From Ruminiclostridium hungatei (GTDB taxonomy: Bacteria > Bacillota > Clostridia > Acetivibrionales > DSM-1351): 64,000 bases of DNA. Of this stretch, positions 18,513 through 28,048 are shown piece by piece. The notes beneath the pieces are model-generated. The model saw nothing but the letters and a program-made list of their open reading frames with translations. It was not told the origin of the DNA and did not search any database. Made by a program: the position numbers and the translations under genes. The stretch spans positions 31,061 through 95,060 of the forward strand of contig NZ_MZGX01000023.1 of NCBI RefSeq assembly GCF_002051585.1, read 5' to 3'. Each line of letters begins with the position of its first letter. The first letter of the stretch is position 1.

Positions 18513-19718
18513 CTATTTTTCCACCTTCTTCAATACCCTGTCGGCTAACATGACAAAACCCTCCAGGAATATCAGCATACCCGTTCCCAGCAGCAGCCAT
18601 TCTATCCTGACAGCATCGGAAAGCGGCCCGAACACAAGCATACCCGCAGGCATCATTATACTCGATGCCATGCCGAATACTCCGAATACCCTGCCCAGAT
18701 AATCTGCTTCCACCTTCTGCTGCAGCAGGACTGTAAAAGGTGTATTAAACACAGGCATTGCCACACCTATAAGAGACATCATGACCAGGTAAAGCCAGAA
18801 GACAGGGGTAATACCCAGGGCAAAGGTTCCTATTCCCATTACCACGGTTGCCGCAACCATTGAATGTATTTTTTTATTAAAGCCTCCCCAGGAGGCCATC
18901 AGTATTCCGCCCAAAATCATACCTACAGAAAAGACAATCTCTATTGCCGTGAGCCTCCATACCTGGTTTCCGAAGCTTCTTGTCACCTGCAGAGGTGTCA
19001 GGAAGGCGGCGGGTGCCGCCAAAAAGCTGAACAGGGCACTATACATGATTATTTTTCTGATAAAGCCATGATTCTTAATGTACCTGTAGCCCTCTGCCAT
19101 ATCACCCAGATAGCTTACAGACTGCTTCTCAAGAGCCTTTTCATGACTGGGCACCTTCAAAAAGAAGAGCAGGGTGATTACTGCTACCGCTGCCGTAACC
19201 ACATCTATAAAAAATATAATCTCCATGGGGGCCATGGTTAACAGTGCTCCGCTGAGCATGGGAGACACAAGCATGACCATGGACTGTATGCTGCCGTTGG
19301 CAGCATTGACCTTTGTAAGCTTATCCTCCGGCACAAGCTGCGGTATCAGCGCTCCCACCGTAGGTGTCTGTACGGCAGTCCCCAGCGCCCTTACAACAGA
19401 TACCACGAAGAGCAGCCATATGGAATTGCAGCCCATTAAAAACAATATGGCTATAACCAGTGTAGCCAGGGCTATTGCAGTATCCGATAATATTATGAGC
19501 CTTTTGCGGTTATACCTGTCGGCCCACACCCCCGCAAAGGGAGAGAGGAAAAAGGTTGGCAGAAATCCGCAGATTATGGCTATGGTCATCATTACACCCG
19601 ATTGGGTCTTCAAGGTTATATACCAGCTTATTGCATACTGGACCAGGGAGGAGCCGAATAAGGATATTGTCTGGCTTGTCAGGAAAAGTATGATTTTCTT
19701 TTTCCAATTTTCGTTCAT
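18513..19718 (-). CDS. Major facilitator efflux transporter (macrolide efflux type)
   Basis: A 401-residue MFS protein with 12 predicted hydrophobic segments. The first part (SQTISLFGSSLVQYAISWY) and the loop AGVWADRYNRKRLI resemble the MefA/MFS_3 exporter group. Its substrate cannot be assigned. No regulator is adjacent on the same strand. Confidence 0.85.
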   Translation of the reverse strand: MNENWKKKIILFLTSQTISLFGSSLVQYAISWYITLKTQSGVMMTIAIICGFLPTFFLSPFAGVWADRYNRKRLIILSDTAIALATLVIAILFLMGCNSIWLLFVVSVVRALGTAVQTPTVGALIPQLVPEDKLTKVNAANGSIQSMVMLVSPMLSGALLTMAPMEIIFFIDVVTAAVAVITLLFFLKVPSHEKALEKQSVSYLGDMAEGYRYIKNHGFIRKIIMYSALFSFLAAPAAFLTPLQVTRSFGNQVWRLTAIEIVFSVGMILGGILMASWGGFNKKIHSMVAATVVMGIGTFALGITPVFWLYLVMMSLIGVAMPVFNTPFTVLLQQKVEADYLGRVFGVFGMASSIMMPAGMLVFGPLSDAVRIEWLLLGTGMLIFLEGFVMLADRVLKKVEK

Positions 19719-20160
19719 ATATACTCCATTTCGTATTCAAGATTATTTTTACCGGAATAATCGAACAGATAAAGATAAGTGTGAAATAAGTGAAGGATAA
19801 CTCTCTGCATCCAGACAATAAAATAAGGATAGATTTTATTCTACCCCAATTAACAAATTAAAATTTCATATACGTAAAAATGGACTATGATATGTATCTA
19901 ATGACAGAGGTCATTAAACGGGCTCCGATATCTAGTAATACAAAATCCCGAATCTCATTGCCGTAAGCCGTAATGAAGAATTGTTAAAGGGTTTTCTGAA
20001 AACGGGCAGATTTATCCCGGTTGCTCTGCACACTGCAGACACTTTAATCACTGTTCAATTAGTTAAATAAAGTTTTAAACCAGAATCTAGCACTAATGAT
20101 GCCCATTATCAAACAACCCTCCATTCTGTAAAAATCAGTTTAATGATAACACAGGTCTTT
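19719..20160. other. 442-bp intergenic region, possible decayed small gene
   Basis: Separates the MFS gene and the acyltransferase gene, both minus strand. On the minus strand a short open stretch (about 19878-19980, reading ITAYGNEIRDFVLLDIGAR) looks protein-like. It has stops on both sides and no start signal. No terminator, riboswitch or repeat is visible. Confidence 0.3.
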
Positions 20161-21435
20161 TTATTTTTCAAATAAATTGTTTTGTGACTTTTTATGCACC
20201 CTGTCAAGTACAGGCTTCTCAACAAACCTGAAGGAAAGGGCGGCAATGGCATAGGCTGCCAGCAATACCCCCAGGCACACCAGCGCCCAGGTTTTTATGT
20301 TGACTATTCCCATATATTGCTGATAGGTCTTGACCCACAGGCGGGAAACCAGGAACATAATGAAATAATGCCATATGTAAAGCCCGAAGGATACTTTGGC
20401 GGTAAACCTGAAAAAGCTGTTGTCCAGAATCCTTCCCAGCCATTTGGAATGCGGAGTTACGGCCAGTGTACCGCCAATAAGTACGGCATACAGGGGAAAA
20501 TAATAGGGCTGATTTTGCAGACTGAAGCTGAAATCCGCAAGTCCTCTCACCTTCCAGAGCAATACCAGGGAACCGGCAAAGCACAATAGACCCGCCAGAT
20601 CAAAGCCGTTATACCTTTTAAAGCTTTTAAACCTGTCCGCGCTTATAAAAAGTTTTGTGGTGATGCCGGCAGCCACAATACCCACGGTAAAATGCCCGAA
20701 AAAGCCAACCGGATTGTAATTTGGCATCCAGTACTTTGCACCGCCCAGGGTTCCGAATTCCCAGCCGCGCCTTATATTCTCAGGTGTCAAAAATATATGT
20801 ACCAACTGGTTCAAGCCGGTGATTGCAGCAAACACACCCAGCCAATACAGGACCGCTACTGCAAAGGAGCGCTTTTTTCCCGCTGCCTTGTACAGTCCAA
20901 GCATAAATACAGGCATGAGAAAATAGCAGAAAACTTCAAAGCTGATTGACCAGAAGGGTGAGTTTATTTCGTTTGGAAAGAAGGTTACATAATGAAAGCC
21001 GGCTGTAAAGGTCATTCCTGCCGCCAGCCGTGTCCAGGTGTATTCACTGGGTATGTGAAACAGTATGACTACAAGTGTACAGACCAACAAGGAAACATAG
21101 TAGCCAGGGATAATTCTTGCTGCCCTTCTCACTGCATATTGCTTCATATCCGGAAACTTTCCCCCGCTCAGATACTGTCTCCAAAACGGATACGACAGCA
21201 AAAAGCCGCTTAACACAAAAAATACACTTACGCCTGTGTTCCCCAGGAGAAGCAGGCCCTGAACCTCCTGAACCGGGCGTATCTGGGCCCCTATGGCAAG
21301 CTTCTGGGCAAAGTGATGCAATATGACACTAAGACAGGCTATGGCACGCAGCCCGTCTGCCCCGGAAAGTACAGGCTGCTTATGAGTTTTAACGACAACT
21401 TTTTCTGCTTTGTCCAATACAACATTGTTATGCAT
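20161..21435 (-). CDS. Acyltransferase 3 family membrane protein (OafA-like)
   Basis: A 424-residue integral membrane acyltransferase with about ten hydrophobic segments. GADGLRAIACLSVILHHF contains the conserved R and H motif of the family, and GVSVFFVLSGFLLSYPFWR follows it. Such enzymes O-acetylate cell-wall polymers, exopolysaccharide or lipids. The gene stands alone, so the acceptor is unknown. Confidence 0.87.
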   Translation of the reverse strand: MHNNVVLDKAEKVVVKTHKQPVLSGADGLRAIACLSVILHHFAQKLAIGAQIRPVQEVQGLLLLGNTGVSVFFVLSGFLLSYPFWRQYLSGGKFPDMKQYAVRRAARIIPGYYVSLLVCTLVVILFHIPSEYTWTRLAAGMTFTAGFHYVTFFPNEINSPFWSISFEVFCYFLMPVFMLGLYKAAGKKRSFAVAVLYWLGVFAAITGLNQLVHIFLTPENIRRGWEFGTLGGAKYWMPNYNPVGFFGHFTVGIVAAGITTKLFISADRFKSFKRYNGFDLAGLLCFAGSLVLLWKVRGLADFSFSLQNQPYYFPLYAVLIGGTLAVTPHSKWLGRILDNSFFRFTAKVSFGLYIWHYFIMFLVSRLWVKTYQQYMGIVNIKTWALVCLGVLLAAYAIAALSFRFVEKPVLDRVHKKSQNNLFEK

Positions 21436-21588
21436 GATTTATACCTCTGAAATGGAATTTTTTTGATGATTTTTATTGTATCATTATTTCACTACTTATA
21501 AAATATGTTAATCAAACCATATAATATAAAAATGTATGACACTGTTCCATTATCTGAGTCCCGGACTTGCAGGCAAGGACAGTAAAAA

Positions 21589-21620
21589 GTCCCTACCCGG
21601 AATATTTTCCGGACAGGGAC
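21589..21620 (-). terminator. Terminator after the GH43 gene
   Basis: Imperfect 14-bp stem (GTCCCT..CCGGAA with TTCCGG..AGGGAC) followed by TTTTT on the minus strand. Confidence 0.78.
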
Positions 21621-21659
21621 CCAGAGTTTTTATTTTTATTTATGTTTATATTTTTATTT

Positions 21660-22640
21660 TTATTTATATGGTTCTATAGTTTGTATGGTGCCGTCCTCAT
21701 TATATTTAAGCTCGGTATATTTAACGCAGCGCTTATTGTCAATGCCCTTCGACAAGGAGCAGTCATGGTAGAACAGATACCATTTATCTTCAATTTCGAC
21801 AATTGAATGATGAGTGGTCCAGCCCAAAACCGGAGTCAATATCTTGCCCTGATATGTGAAAGGCCCTTTTGGATCTTTGCTGATGGCGTATACAATACAG
21901 TGGGTGGTTCCTGTGGAGTATGAAAGGTAGTAATAACCATTGTATTTGTGTACCCAGGGACCTTCAAAATATCTTCTGTCCTCATCCCCTGCCAGTATCG
22001 GATTTCCGGCTTCATCAATTATTGATATCTCCTGTGGTGCTTCCTTGAAGGTGAGCATATCCCCGCTCAATTCGGCAACCCGCGGTCCGAGGGCAGGCTC
22101 TGATACGGCAGGGCCTTCAGCCTCAGGCATGTAAGTGCCTGTTCTCCACTTTTCCAATTGTCCCCCCCAGAGTCCTCCGAAGTAAACATAGGCTCTGTCA
22201 TCATCGTCAACCAGAACTGCAGGGTCGATGCTGAAGCTTCCCGGAATGGGCTCTTCCTGAGCTGTAAACGGTCCAGCAGGAGAAGGGCTTGTGGCTACTC
22301 CCAGTCTGAATATATCGTCCTTGTCCCTTGCAGGAAAGAACAGATAATAGGTGTTGTTTTTATAGGCTGCATCCGGTGCCCATAGCTGCTTTGAAGCCCA
22401 GGGGATATCCTTCAGGTGAAGGGCCTCTCCATTATCGATGCAGGGCGAGTTCAAGCTGTCCATGGACAGGATGTGATAATCCTCCATCATATATTGATCG
22501 CCGTTGTCATTTGATTCAATATCCTTATCCAGGTCATGGGAAGGATAAATATAAATTTTACCGTCAAAAACATGTGCAGACGGATCGGCTGTATAAATGT
22601 GAGTAACCAATGGCTCTTTTGGCATTGCATTTTTGTTCAT
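21660..22640 (-). CDS. Glycoside hydrolase family 43 protein
   Basis: A 326-residue five-bladed beta-propeller glycosidase of family 43, typically an alpha-L-arabinofuranosidase or beta-xylosidase. The three catalytic acids are placed as expected: Asp in YTADPSAHVF, Asp in SIDPAVLVDD and Glu in YFEGPWVHKY. There is no signal peptide and no dockerin, so it probably acts inside the cell on imported xylan or arabinan oligosaccharides. The ATG at 22640 is preceded by AAGGAGTT. No sugar transporter is adjacent. Confidence 0.9.
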   Translation of the reverse strand: MNKNAMPKEPLVTHIYTADPSAHVFDGKIYIYPSHDLDKDIESNDNGDQYMMEDYHILSMDSLNSPCIDNGEALHLKDIPWASKQLWAPDAAYKNNTYYLFFPARDKDDIFRLGVATSPSPAGPFTAQEEPIPGSFSIDPAVLVDDDDRAYVYFGGLWGGQLEKWRTGTYMPEAEGPAVSEPALGPRVAELSGDMLTFKEAPQEISIIDEAGNPILAGDEDRRYFEGPWVHKYNGYYYLSYSTGTTHCIVYAISKDPKGPFTYQGKILTPVLGWTTHHSIVEIEDKWYLFYHDCSLSKGIDNKRCVKYTELKYNEDGTIQTIEPYK

Positions 22641-22764
22641 ACAAGTCAACTCCTTAATTTACTAGATATATGGTGCAGATAACATTTATCATTATACCAA
22701 TATTTATAAAACAAGCAACCATAAAGTTCAAGGGGTGCCATGTGGTTTTTCCTCCGCGGGAATC

Positions 22765-25044
22765 CTACCGTCCGGAAACCTCACAGGTATAATATGCACC
22801 ATCCATTTCTTTTATGAAGCCCGACAAATCCTGGCAGTAGTACAAATATAACTCATGGAGGGCGCGGGTGCACACGGTGTACAGAAGCCTTCTGTCCTCC
22901 GCCCGGGAGTATTCCTCCTCATCGGCGGTGCTTACCAGGACGGCATCAAACTCAAGTCCCTTGGCAAGATACGAGGGTATTATCACTGCACCTCCCTGGT
23001 ATTCCTCATTTTTATTTGATACCAGGCTAATATCCGTCAGCGGCTTTAATGCTGAAAACAGAGCTTCGCACTGCGCCGCAGTCTTGCAGATAACTGCAAT
23101 CAGCTTATGGCCTCTGTTTTTAAGACTCATAATGTCTGAAGCCAGCCTTTCCTTCAAATGTGCCTTATCCTGCCTTATTACCACAGGTTTATTGCCGTGC
23201 CGGTCCAGTTGTTCTGAACAGTCGGGCTTCAAAAGCAACTGTTTGCAGAAACCTGCAATTTCCTTACTTGACCTGTAGCTTTTGGTCAGGCGAATGCTTT
23301 CAGTGCTGTCCGCAGCCTTTCCGCCAAAAACTTCATAGATATTTTCAAAGTTTCCCACATTCATATAGCCGTTGACAGACTGGTTTTCATCTCCAAGGAT
23401 AGTCCTGTCGGAATTTGCAAAGGCTCTCCTGAAAATCTCGTAATGTATCACGGTATAGTCCTGGGCCTCGTCAATAATGACATGCTTTATGGCTTTTGCC
23501 TCACTTACGGAGTCCAATGCGGTTTTAAGATAAATTATGGGAGCTGTGTCCTCATAATCTATCACCCCCTTGCTCAACCGGGAAACAGTATAGGTTCCAA
23601 TGGCTTGAAGCTGCTCAGGCTCCCAAAGGTCAGACTCTGCTGTCCAGATGGACATATTGCTGAGAAATGCAATGTAGAGCCGGTATATATCAAAGGAAGT
23701 CATCTTAATTATTTCTTCCTTCAAAACCTCATATTCCGCAGTAATTTCCTTCTCAGCCAGACTTCTCCCCGACTCCAGGTCCTGCCCGCGGCCCTGTCCT
23801 GAATCCCCGGCCGCTTTCATAACTCTGTCTTCTTCAAATTTCTCCAACAGGTAAAAAAGCCTCTGCCTTAATTTCTCCAGCCGTTTTGAATAGGTAAAGT
23901 AACTGTAGTCATTAATGAAAAGCTTATAAATCTCATTGGAGGAGATTATTACCGTGCCGTTCAGCACCAGGCTTTTAAACTCCAGACCTTCTCCCCCTTC
24001 AAGCTCCCAGACATATTTTTTCAACATGCTCAGGAACTCTGCGGAAGCCTTGAGCCGTATGCCAAGAAGCCTGGTTTTAGCCGCACTGCACGACAAAATG
24101 TCTTCCATCTGTCCGTTCATGGATTCTATCCGGTAGCTTGAGTCCAGCATTTTTCTGAAATAATCGATGAAGGTGCTTCTTTTAATTTCCTCTTCTCCCA
24201 AGTCCGGGAGAACATTTGAAATGTAATCCTCAAAAACGTGGTTTGGAGAGAACACCAGAATATTATCCGCTGTAATGCTGTCCCTGAATTTATATAAAAG
24301 ATATGCCGCCCTGTGAAGTGCAATGGAAGTTTTACCGCTGCCCGCGGGCCCTTCCACTATGAGGGTTCTGCTCCCGCTGTTTCTTATAACTGTATTCTGC
24401 TCCCGCTGTATGCTGGTGACAATGGTCTTCATCCTGCTGTCGGTGCTCTTTCCCAGTATTTCCTTAAGCATTTCATCGTTTATGCTCAAACTGCTGTCAA
24501 ACATGTATAATATATTGGTACCGCTGATTTTATACTGCCTTTTGAGCAGCATTTGTCCGCTTATGGTTCCAGACGGGCAGTCATAACGGCAGGTGCCGTT
24601 TTCAAAATCATAAAACATGCCCGAAATTGGAGCTCTCCAATCATATACAAGTATTTCCCTGTTATTTCCCGTAATCAGGTTGTGAATGCCGATATAGATT
24701 TGTTCCGCAGAAGCCTCTCCGTCCTCAGCAAAGTCTATTCTTCCGAAATATGCGCTTTGAAGCATCTTTTCAAGGCGTGTTACCTTGCTGAAGGAAAATT
24801 GGTATTTTCTGGCCTCATTGGCTATGCCCGTCTGATATTGCCATACCTGGGCGGCACCCTCCAAATCGGTCAAATCTGTGGTGGTCAGCTTAACCTCCTC
24901 CCACATCTTCTTCTGCAGCTCTATTGCTTCCTTTTTAAAATTGACTACAGCGTCAGTCTCCCTGTCCAGTTGCAGCCGTATTTCCTTTACAACCCTCTCA
25001 AGACGCGCCTTTTCAAAATCCCAAATCTCCTTGCCTGTAATCAT
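22765..25044 (-). CDS. HelD-type UvrD-family helicase
   Basis: A 759-residue superfamily 1 ATPase. An N-terminal coiled coil (residues 10-55) comes before Walker A EGPAGSGKTS (231-240). Further motifs are VIIDEAQDYT (Walker B), LTKSYRSSKEI, YLAKGLEFDAVLV and a final LLYTVCTRALHEL. The N-terminal coiled coil and the spacing fit HelD, which dislodges RNA polymerase from DNA in Gram-positive bacteria, more than UvrD/PcrA. I chose ATG 25044, preceded by AAGGAGGAA; the frame continues 73 codons upstream, but that part is hydrophobic and unlike the family. Confidence 0.9.
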   Translation of the reverse strand: MITGKEIWDFEKARLERVVKEIRLQLDRETDAVVNFKKEAIELQKKMWEEVKLTTTDLTDLEGAAQVWQYQTGIANEARKYQFSFSKVTRLEKMLQSAYFGRIDFAEDGEASAEQIYIGIHNLITGNNREILVYDWRAPISGMFYDFENGTCRYDCPSGTISGQMLLKRQYKISGTNILYMFDSSLSINDEMLKEILGKSTDSRMKTIVTSIQREQNTVIRNSGSRTLIVEGPAGSGKTSIALHRAAYLLYKFRDSITADNILVFSPNHVFEDYISNVLPDLGEEEIKRSTFIDYFRKMLDSSYRIESMNGQMEDILSCSAAKTRLLGIRLKASAEFLSMLKKYVWELEGGEGLEFKSLVLNGTVIISSNEIYKLFINDYSYFTYSKRLEKLRQRLFYLLEKFEEDRVMKAAGDSGQGRGQDLESGRSLAEKEITAEYEVLKEEIIKMTSFDIYRLYIAFLSNMSIWTAESDLWEPEQLQAIGTYTVSRLSKGVIDYEDTAPIIYLKTALDSVSEAKAIKHVIIDEAQDYTVIHYEIFRRAFANSDRTILGDENQSVNGYMNVGNFENIYEVFGGKAADSTESIRLTKSYRSSKEIAGFCKQLLLKPDCSEQLDRHGNKPVVIRQDKAHLKERLASDIMSLKNRGHKLIAVICKTAAQCEALFSALKPLTDISLVSNKNEEYQGGAVIIPSYLAKGLEFDAVLVSTADEEEYSRAEDRRLLYTVCTRALHELYLYYCQDLSGFIKEMDGAYYTCEVSGR

Positions 25045-25431
25045 CACATTCCTCCTTACATACACAAACACCCGAAAAGTCAGGCTCAGCCATATAAGGT
25101 GAGCCATTTGAAAACGTGAAAAAATATATGCCCCTGATAATATGAACAGGATAATATAATACCTTTTAAGCAGGATAAATATAAGTCTGTTTTTACAGGC
25201 TGTGAAATGATATAATGTAAGTGAGGGGGAACAATCCTTTAAAAGGCTTGTTTTTCTTTTCATATCTTATATAATAGATATATAAGCACTTACATTTCAC
25301 ACCTTTATTTACGTATATTCCCAATTATTAAACTGTCATCATATATCTTACCTGTTTTCCATCCGATTTTTTCGGCTGGGAAAAATTATCCTCAACTGAC
25401 TTCTAAAATACATTTTACAGGAGGTTTTACA
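25045..25431. other. Divergent promoter region between helD-like and dockerin genes
   Basis: No gene is seen. AT-rich boxes such as TATATAATAGATATATAAG (25267-25286 area) suggest promoters. An imperfect hairpin CCATCCGA..TCGGCTGG lies at about 25361-25381, ahead of the dockerin gene. Confidence 0.3.
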
Positions 25432-27945
25432 ATGACAAACAGTTCCGAAACACCTGCGGCACCTGGCTGCCCGGCTGCCGCCCCACACGGTGAAAAAGCT
25501 AAATTCACCCTGAAAAGACTGATTTTCCCCATTACCGGCCTTGCAGCACTTATCTGGTTTTTTATCCGGGTTATCCCAAAGCCCAGCAGAGCTGCCTATC
25601 CCTGTCAGAGAGCGGCCTTTCCCCTTGCCTCTTCCTTTGTCATATGGCTGACGGGAATTGTGGGAGGCACATTTATCTATAAGAAGCTTAAAAAAAGATT
25701 CCATTCGGCACGTCCAATAGCGGCAATACTGGGCGGGGCCGCCCTTCTGGCTGCCGTGGCCTGGAATCTGTACTTCTTTCCACAGCAGACAACCCTGGCA
25801 GCCTTTACACCTGTAATGCTGGATAAAACCAATGTGGCAATAGTACAATCTTCAAAATCCGATGTTAAGCAGATTGATTATACAGAAATAAAACAAATGG
25901 TGTCAGATGCGGTGTCCCAGGTGGGTGGAATCGGAAGTGTGGTTAAAAACGGCGACACAGTGGTTCTAAAGCCCAACCTGATAGTGACCAACGGACTGTC
26001 CGCAGAGGCCAACGGGGTGACTACCGACTGGCGGGTTGCCAAGGCAGTGGTGGAGCTTGTGAGAAGTGTAAACCCCAGCGGCAAGGTTTATGTCATGGAG
26101 GGGGCTATCACCGATACGGCAACAATATTCAACTATTATAAATACACTTCCGGAAATATTCCGGGTGTGGATGCCTTCCTCCCCATTGAAAAAGACAGCG
26201 GCAACTGGCAGGATAAAAACTCCTCCGGTGTAACCCTGGTCAATCTTCCTGACGGCCTTTTGCACAATCAATATTATCTCAACCGAAAGTATAAAGAAGC
26301 CGACGTAGTCATTAGCCTGCCCACTATGAAAACCCACTGGAATGCTGGCTTTACCGGGGGCATCAAGAACGTGGGCATAGGAGCCACACCCGGAAACATA
26401 TACGGCAGGTCCTCCAGCGACCCCGCCAGGAATAACATGGTAAATCACGATACCGATGACCTGCATAAATGGATTCATGATTTTTATAAGTGCCGTCCCG
26501 TGAACCTGGTAATAATGGACGGGCTGCAGGGCTACCAGAACGGCCCCTTCCCCTATAATGCCTCGGGTGCAAACGGCAATCAGATGAATATGAGGCTCAT
26601 ATTGGCAGGAAAAGATGCGGTGGCGGTTGACAGCATAGCCTCCCTGACCGTTGGCTATGACCCCCAGACCATTGGCTACCTGCGTTACCTTAATACAAGC
26701 AGGCTGGGTAATATCGATCCCTCCTGCATCAATGTTTCAGGTAAGAAAGTGGATGAAGTCAGAAAATACCTGGCAGGCACAACCACCCTGGGTGTAACAA
26801 AGATTACCGACAAAACGGCTCCGCAGCTAAGTATAGGTTCTGTACAGACCTCGGGCAGCAAGCTTTCCGTTCCCCTGACCACAGACAGCGAAACAGTGAA
26901 AGAATTGGTATATATTGACGGTCAATTGAAGGAGCCCTTCTCCGCCTCGGGCATGAACTCCATGACTCTGGATATATCAGGCCTCAGCGGAAGCCACCAG
27001 TTGACTGTAGAGGCCTATGACCGTTTCCTGAACCGGACCACCAAAAGCGTCCAGTTCTCGGTGGACGGCACAACCAGCCCCGAAACGGGTTACAGCGCTC
27101 CCCGAGCAGCCCAGGCCCCTGTTATTGACGGCATTGGCAGTGAAAACTGCTGGCAGCAGGCCCAGTGGAAGGATATAAAATATGTCTGGCTGGGAAATCC
27201 TCCGACGGCAAGCGATTTCAGCGGGCGGTTCAAGCTGGTCTGGACACCGGAAAGGCTTTACTATCTTGTAGAGATAACCGATGATAAGCTTTCCGCCCCC
27301 AATACCACCCAGTTCAAAAACTATTATGACAATGACTGCGTTGAGCTTTTCATAGACGAGGACCATTCGGGCGGCAATCATCAGAATAATTATAATGCCT
27401 TTGCCTACCACATTGAACTGGACTATGACATCATAGACAACAATACCTCCGGTACTCAAAGCCTGTATAACGACCACGCCAAGGTTCTCCGCACCAAGAA
27501 CGGAAATGTCTATACCTGGGAGATCGAACTGAAGGTATTTGACGATAAATACAACGAGAAAGTCACAACCAATGTGCCTGTAACTCTCACCAAGGATAAG
27601 ATAATGGGCTTCGGCGTTGCATACAATGATAATGACAACGGCATGACCCGGGAAAATTTCATGGGCTCCATGGATATTCCCGGAACAGACAAGAATGTTG
27701 CCTGGATAAACGCCAGCGTGTTTGACACCTTGAAGCTGGTGGACTCCACACCAGCAGTCCAGAAGGGGGATGTAAACCTTGACGGCAGGGTAGACGCCAT
27801 AGATTTGGCGCTGCTCAAAGCCCACCTGCTTCAGATATCCAAGTTGACCGGTGACGCCTTGTCCGCAGCAGATCTTGATTCTGACGGGACCGTAGATGCG
27901 CTGGATTTTATGAAATTGAAGCAATACCTGCAGCAAGCGCAGTAA
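25432..27945 (+). CDS. Membrane-anchored DUF362 protein with CBM9-like domain and type I dockerin
   Basis: An 837-residue mosaic. Three hydrophobic segments (about 30-48, 62-83, 94-115) anchor the N-terminus. A DUF362 domain (about 132-455) includes MKTHWNAGFTGGIKNVG. A beta-linker is followed by a family 9 carbohydrate-binding-like domain (about 545-770, with DGIGSENCWQQAQWKDI). The last 58 residues are a type I dockerin with two calcium loops, DVNLDGRVDAID and DLDSDGTVDALD. The dockerin should bind a cohesin on a scaffoldin. The start has AGGAGG 8 bases upstream. A dockerin on a polytopic membrane protein is unusual. DUF362 has no settled function. Confidence 0.9.
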   Translation: MTNSSETPAAPGCPAAAPHGEKAKFTLKRLIFPITGLAALIWFFIRVIPKPSRAAYPCQRAAFPLASSFVIWLTGIVGGTFIYKKLKKRFHSARPIAAILGGAALLAAVAWNLYFFPQQTTLAAFTPVMLDKTNVAIVQSSKSDVKQIDYTEIKQMVSDAVSQVGGIGSVVKNGDTVVLKPNLIVTNGLSAEANGVTTDWRVAKAVVELVRSVNPSGKVYVMEGAITDTATIFNYYKYTSGNIPGVDAFLPIEKDSGNWQDKNSSGVTLVNLPDGLLHNQYYLNRKYKEADVVISLPTMKTHWNAGFTGGIKNVGIGATPGNIYGRSSSDPARNNMVNHDTDDLHKWIHDFYKCRPVNLVIMDGLQGYQNGPFPYNASGANGNQMNMRLILAGKDAVAVDSIASLTVGYDPQTIGYLRYLNTSRLGNIDPSCINVSGKKVDEVRKYLAGTTTLGVTKITDKTAPQLSIGSVQTSGSKLSVPLTTDSETVKELVYIDGQLKEPFSASGMNSMTLDISGLSGSHQLTVEAYDRFLNRTTKSVQFSVDGTTSPETGYSAPRAAQAPVIDGIGSENCWQQAQWKDIKYVWLGNPPTASDFSGRFKLVWTPERLYYLVEITDDKLSAPNTTQFKNYYDNDCVELFIDEDHSGGNHQNNYNAFAYHIELDYDIIDNNTSGTQSLYNDHAKVLRTKNGNVYTWEIELKVFDDKYNEKVTTNVPVTLTKDKIMGFGVAYNDNDNGMTRENFMGSMDIPGTDKNVAWINASVFDTLKLVDSTPAVQKGDVNLDGRVDAIDLALLKAHLLQISKLTGDALSAADLDSDGTVDALDFMKLKQYLQQAQ

Positions 27946-27998
27946 AGTATCATTAAGCACCGTGCGCACAGCGTAAAACTCCTTGCGGCATATAGCAT

Positions 27999-28031
27999 AA
28001 AAGTCCTGCGAGCTTTGCTTGCAGGACTTTT
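27999..28031. terminator. Bidirectional terminator between convergent genes
   Basis: Eleven-base arms AAAAGTCCTGC (27999-28009) and GCAGGACTTTT (28021-28031) with a partly paired loop. It lies between the dockerin gene and the transglutaminase-like gene. Confidence 0.88.
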
Positions 28032-28048
28032 AAATAACAGCTTCAGTT

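Noticed and set aside
19860..20110. Small regulatory gene between the MFS and acyltransferase genes
   Set aside because: Short protein-like stretches on the minus strand are broken by several stops and lack starts.
26977..27969. Long open frame antisense to the dockerin protein gene
   Set aside because: The plus-strand frame has clear domains over its whole length; the antisense frame has no recognisable protein and no binding site.
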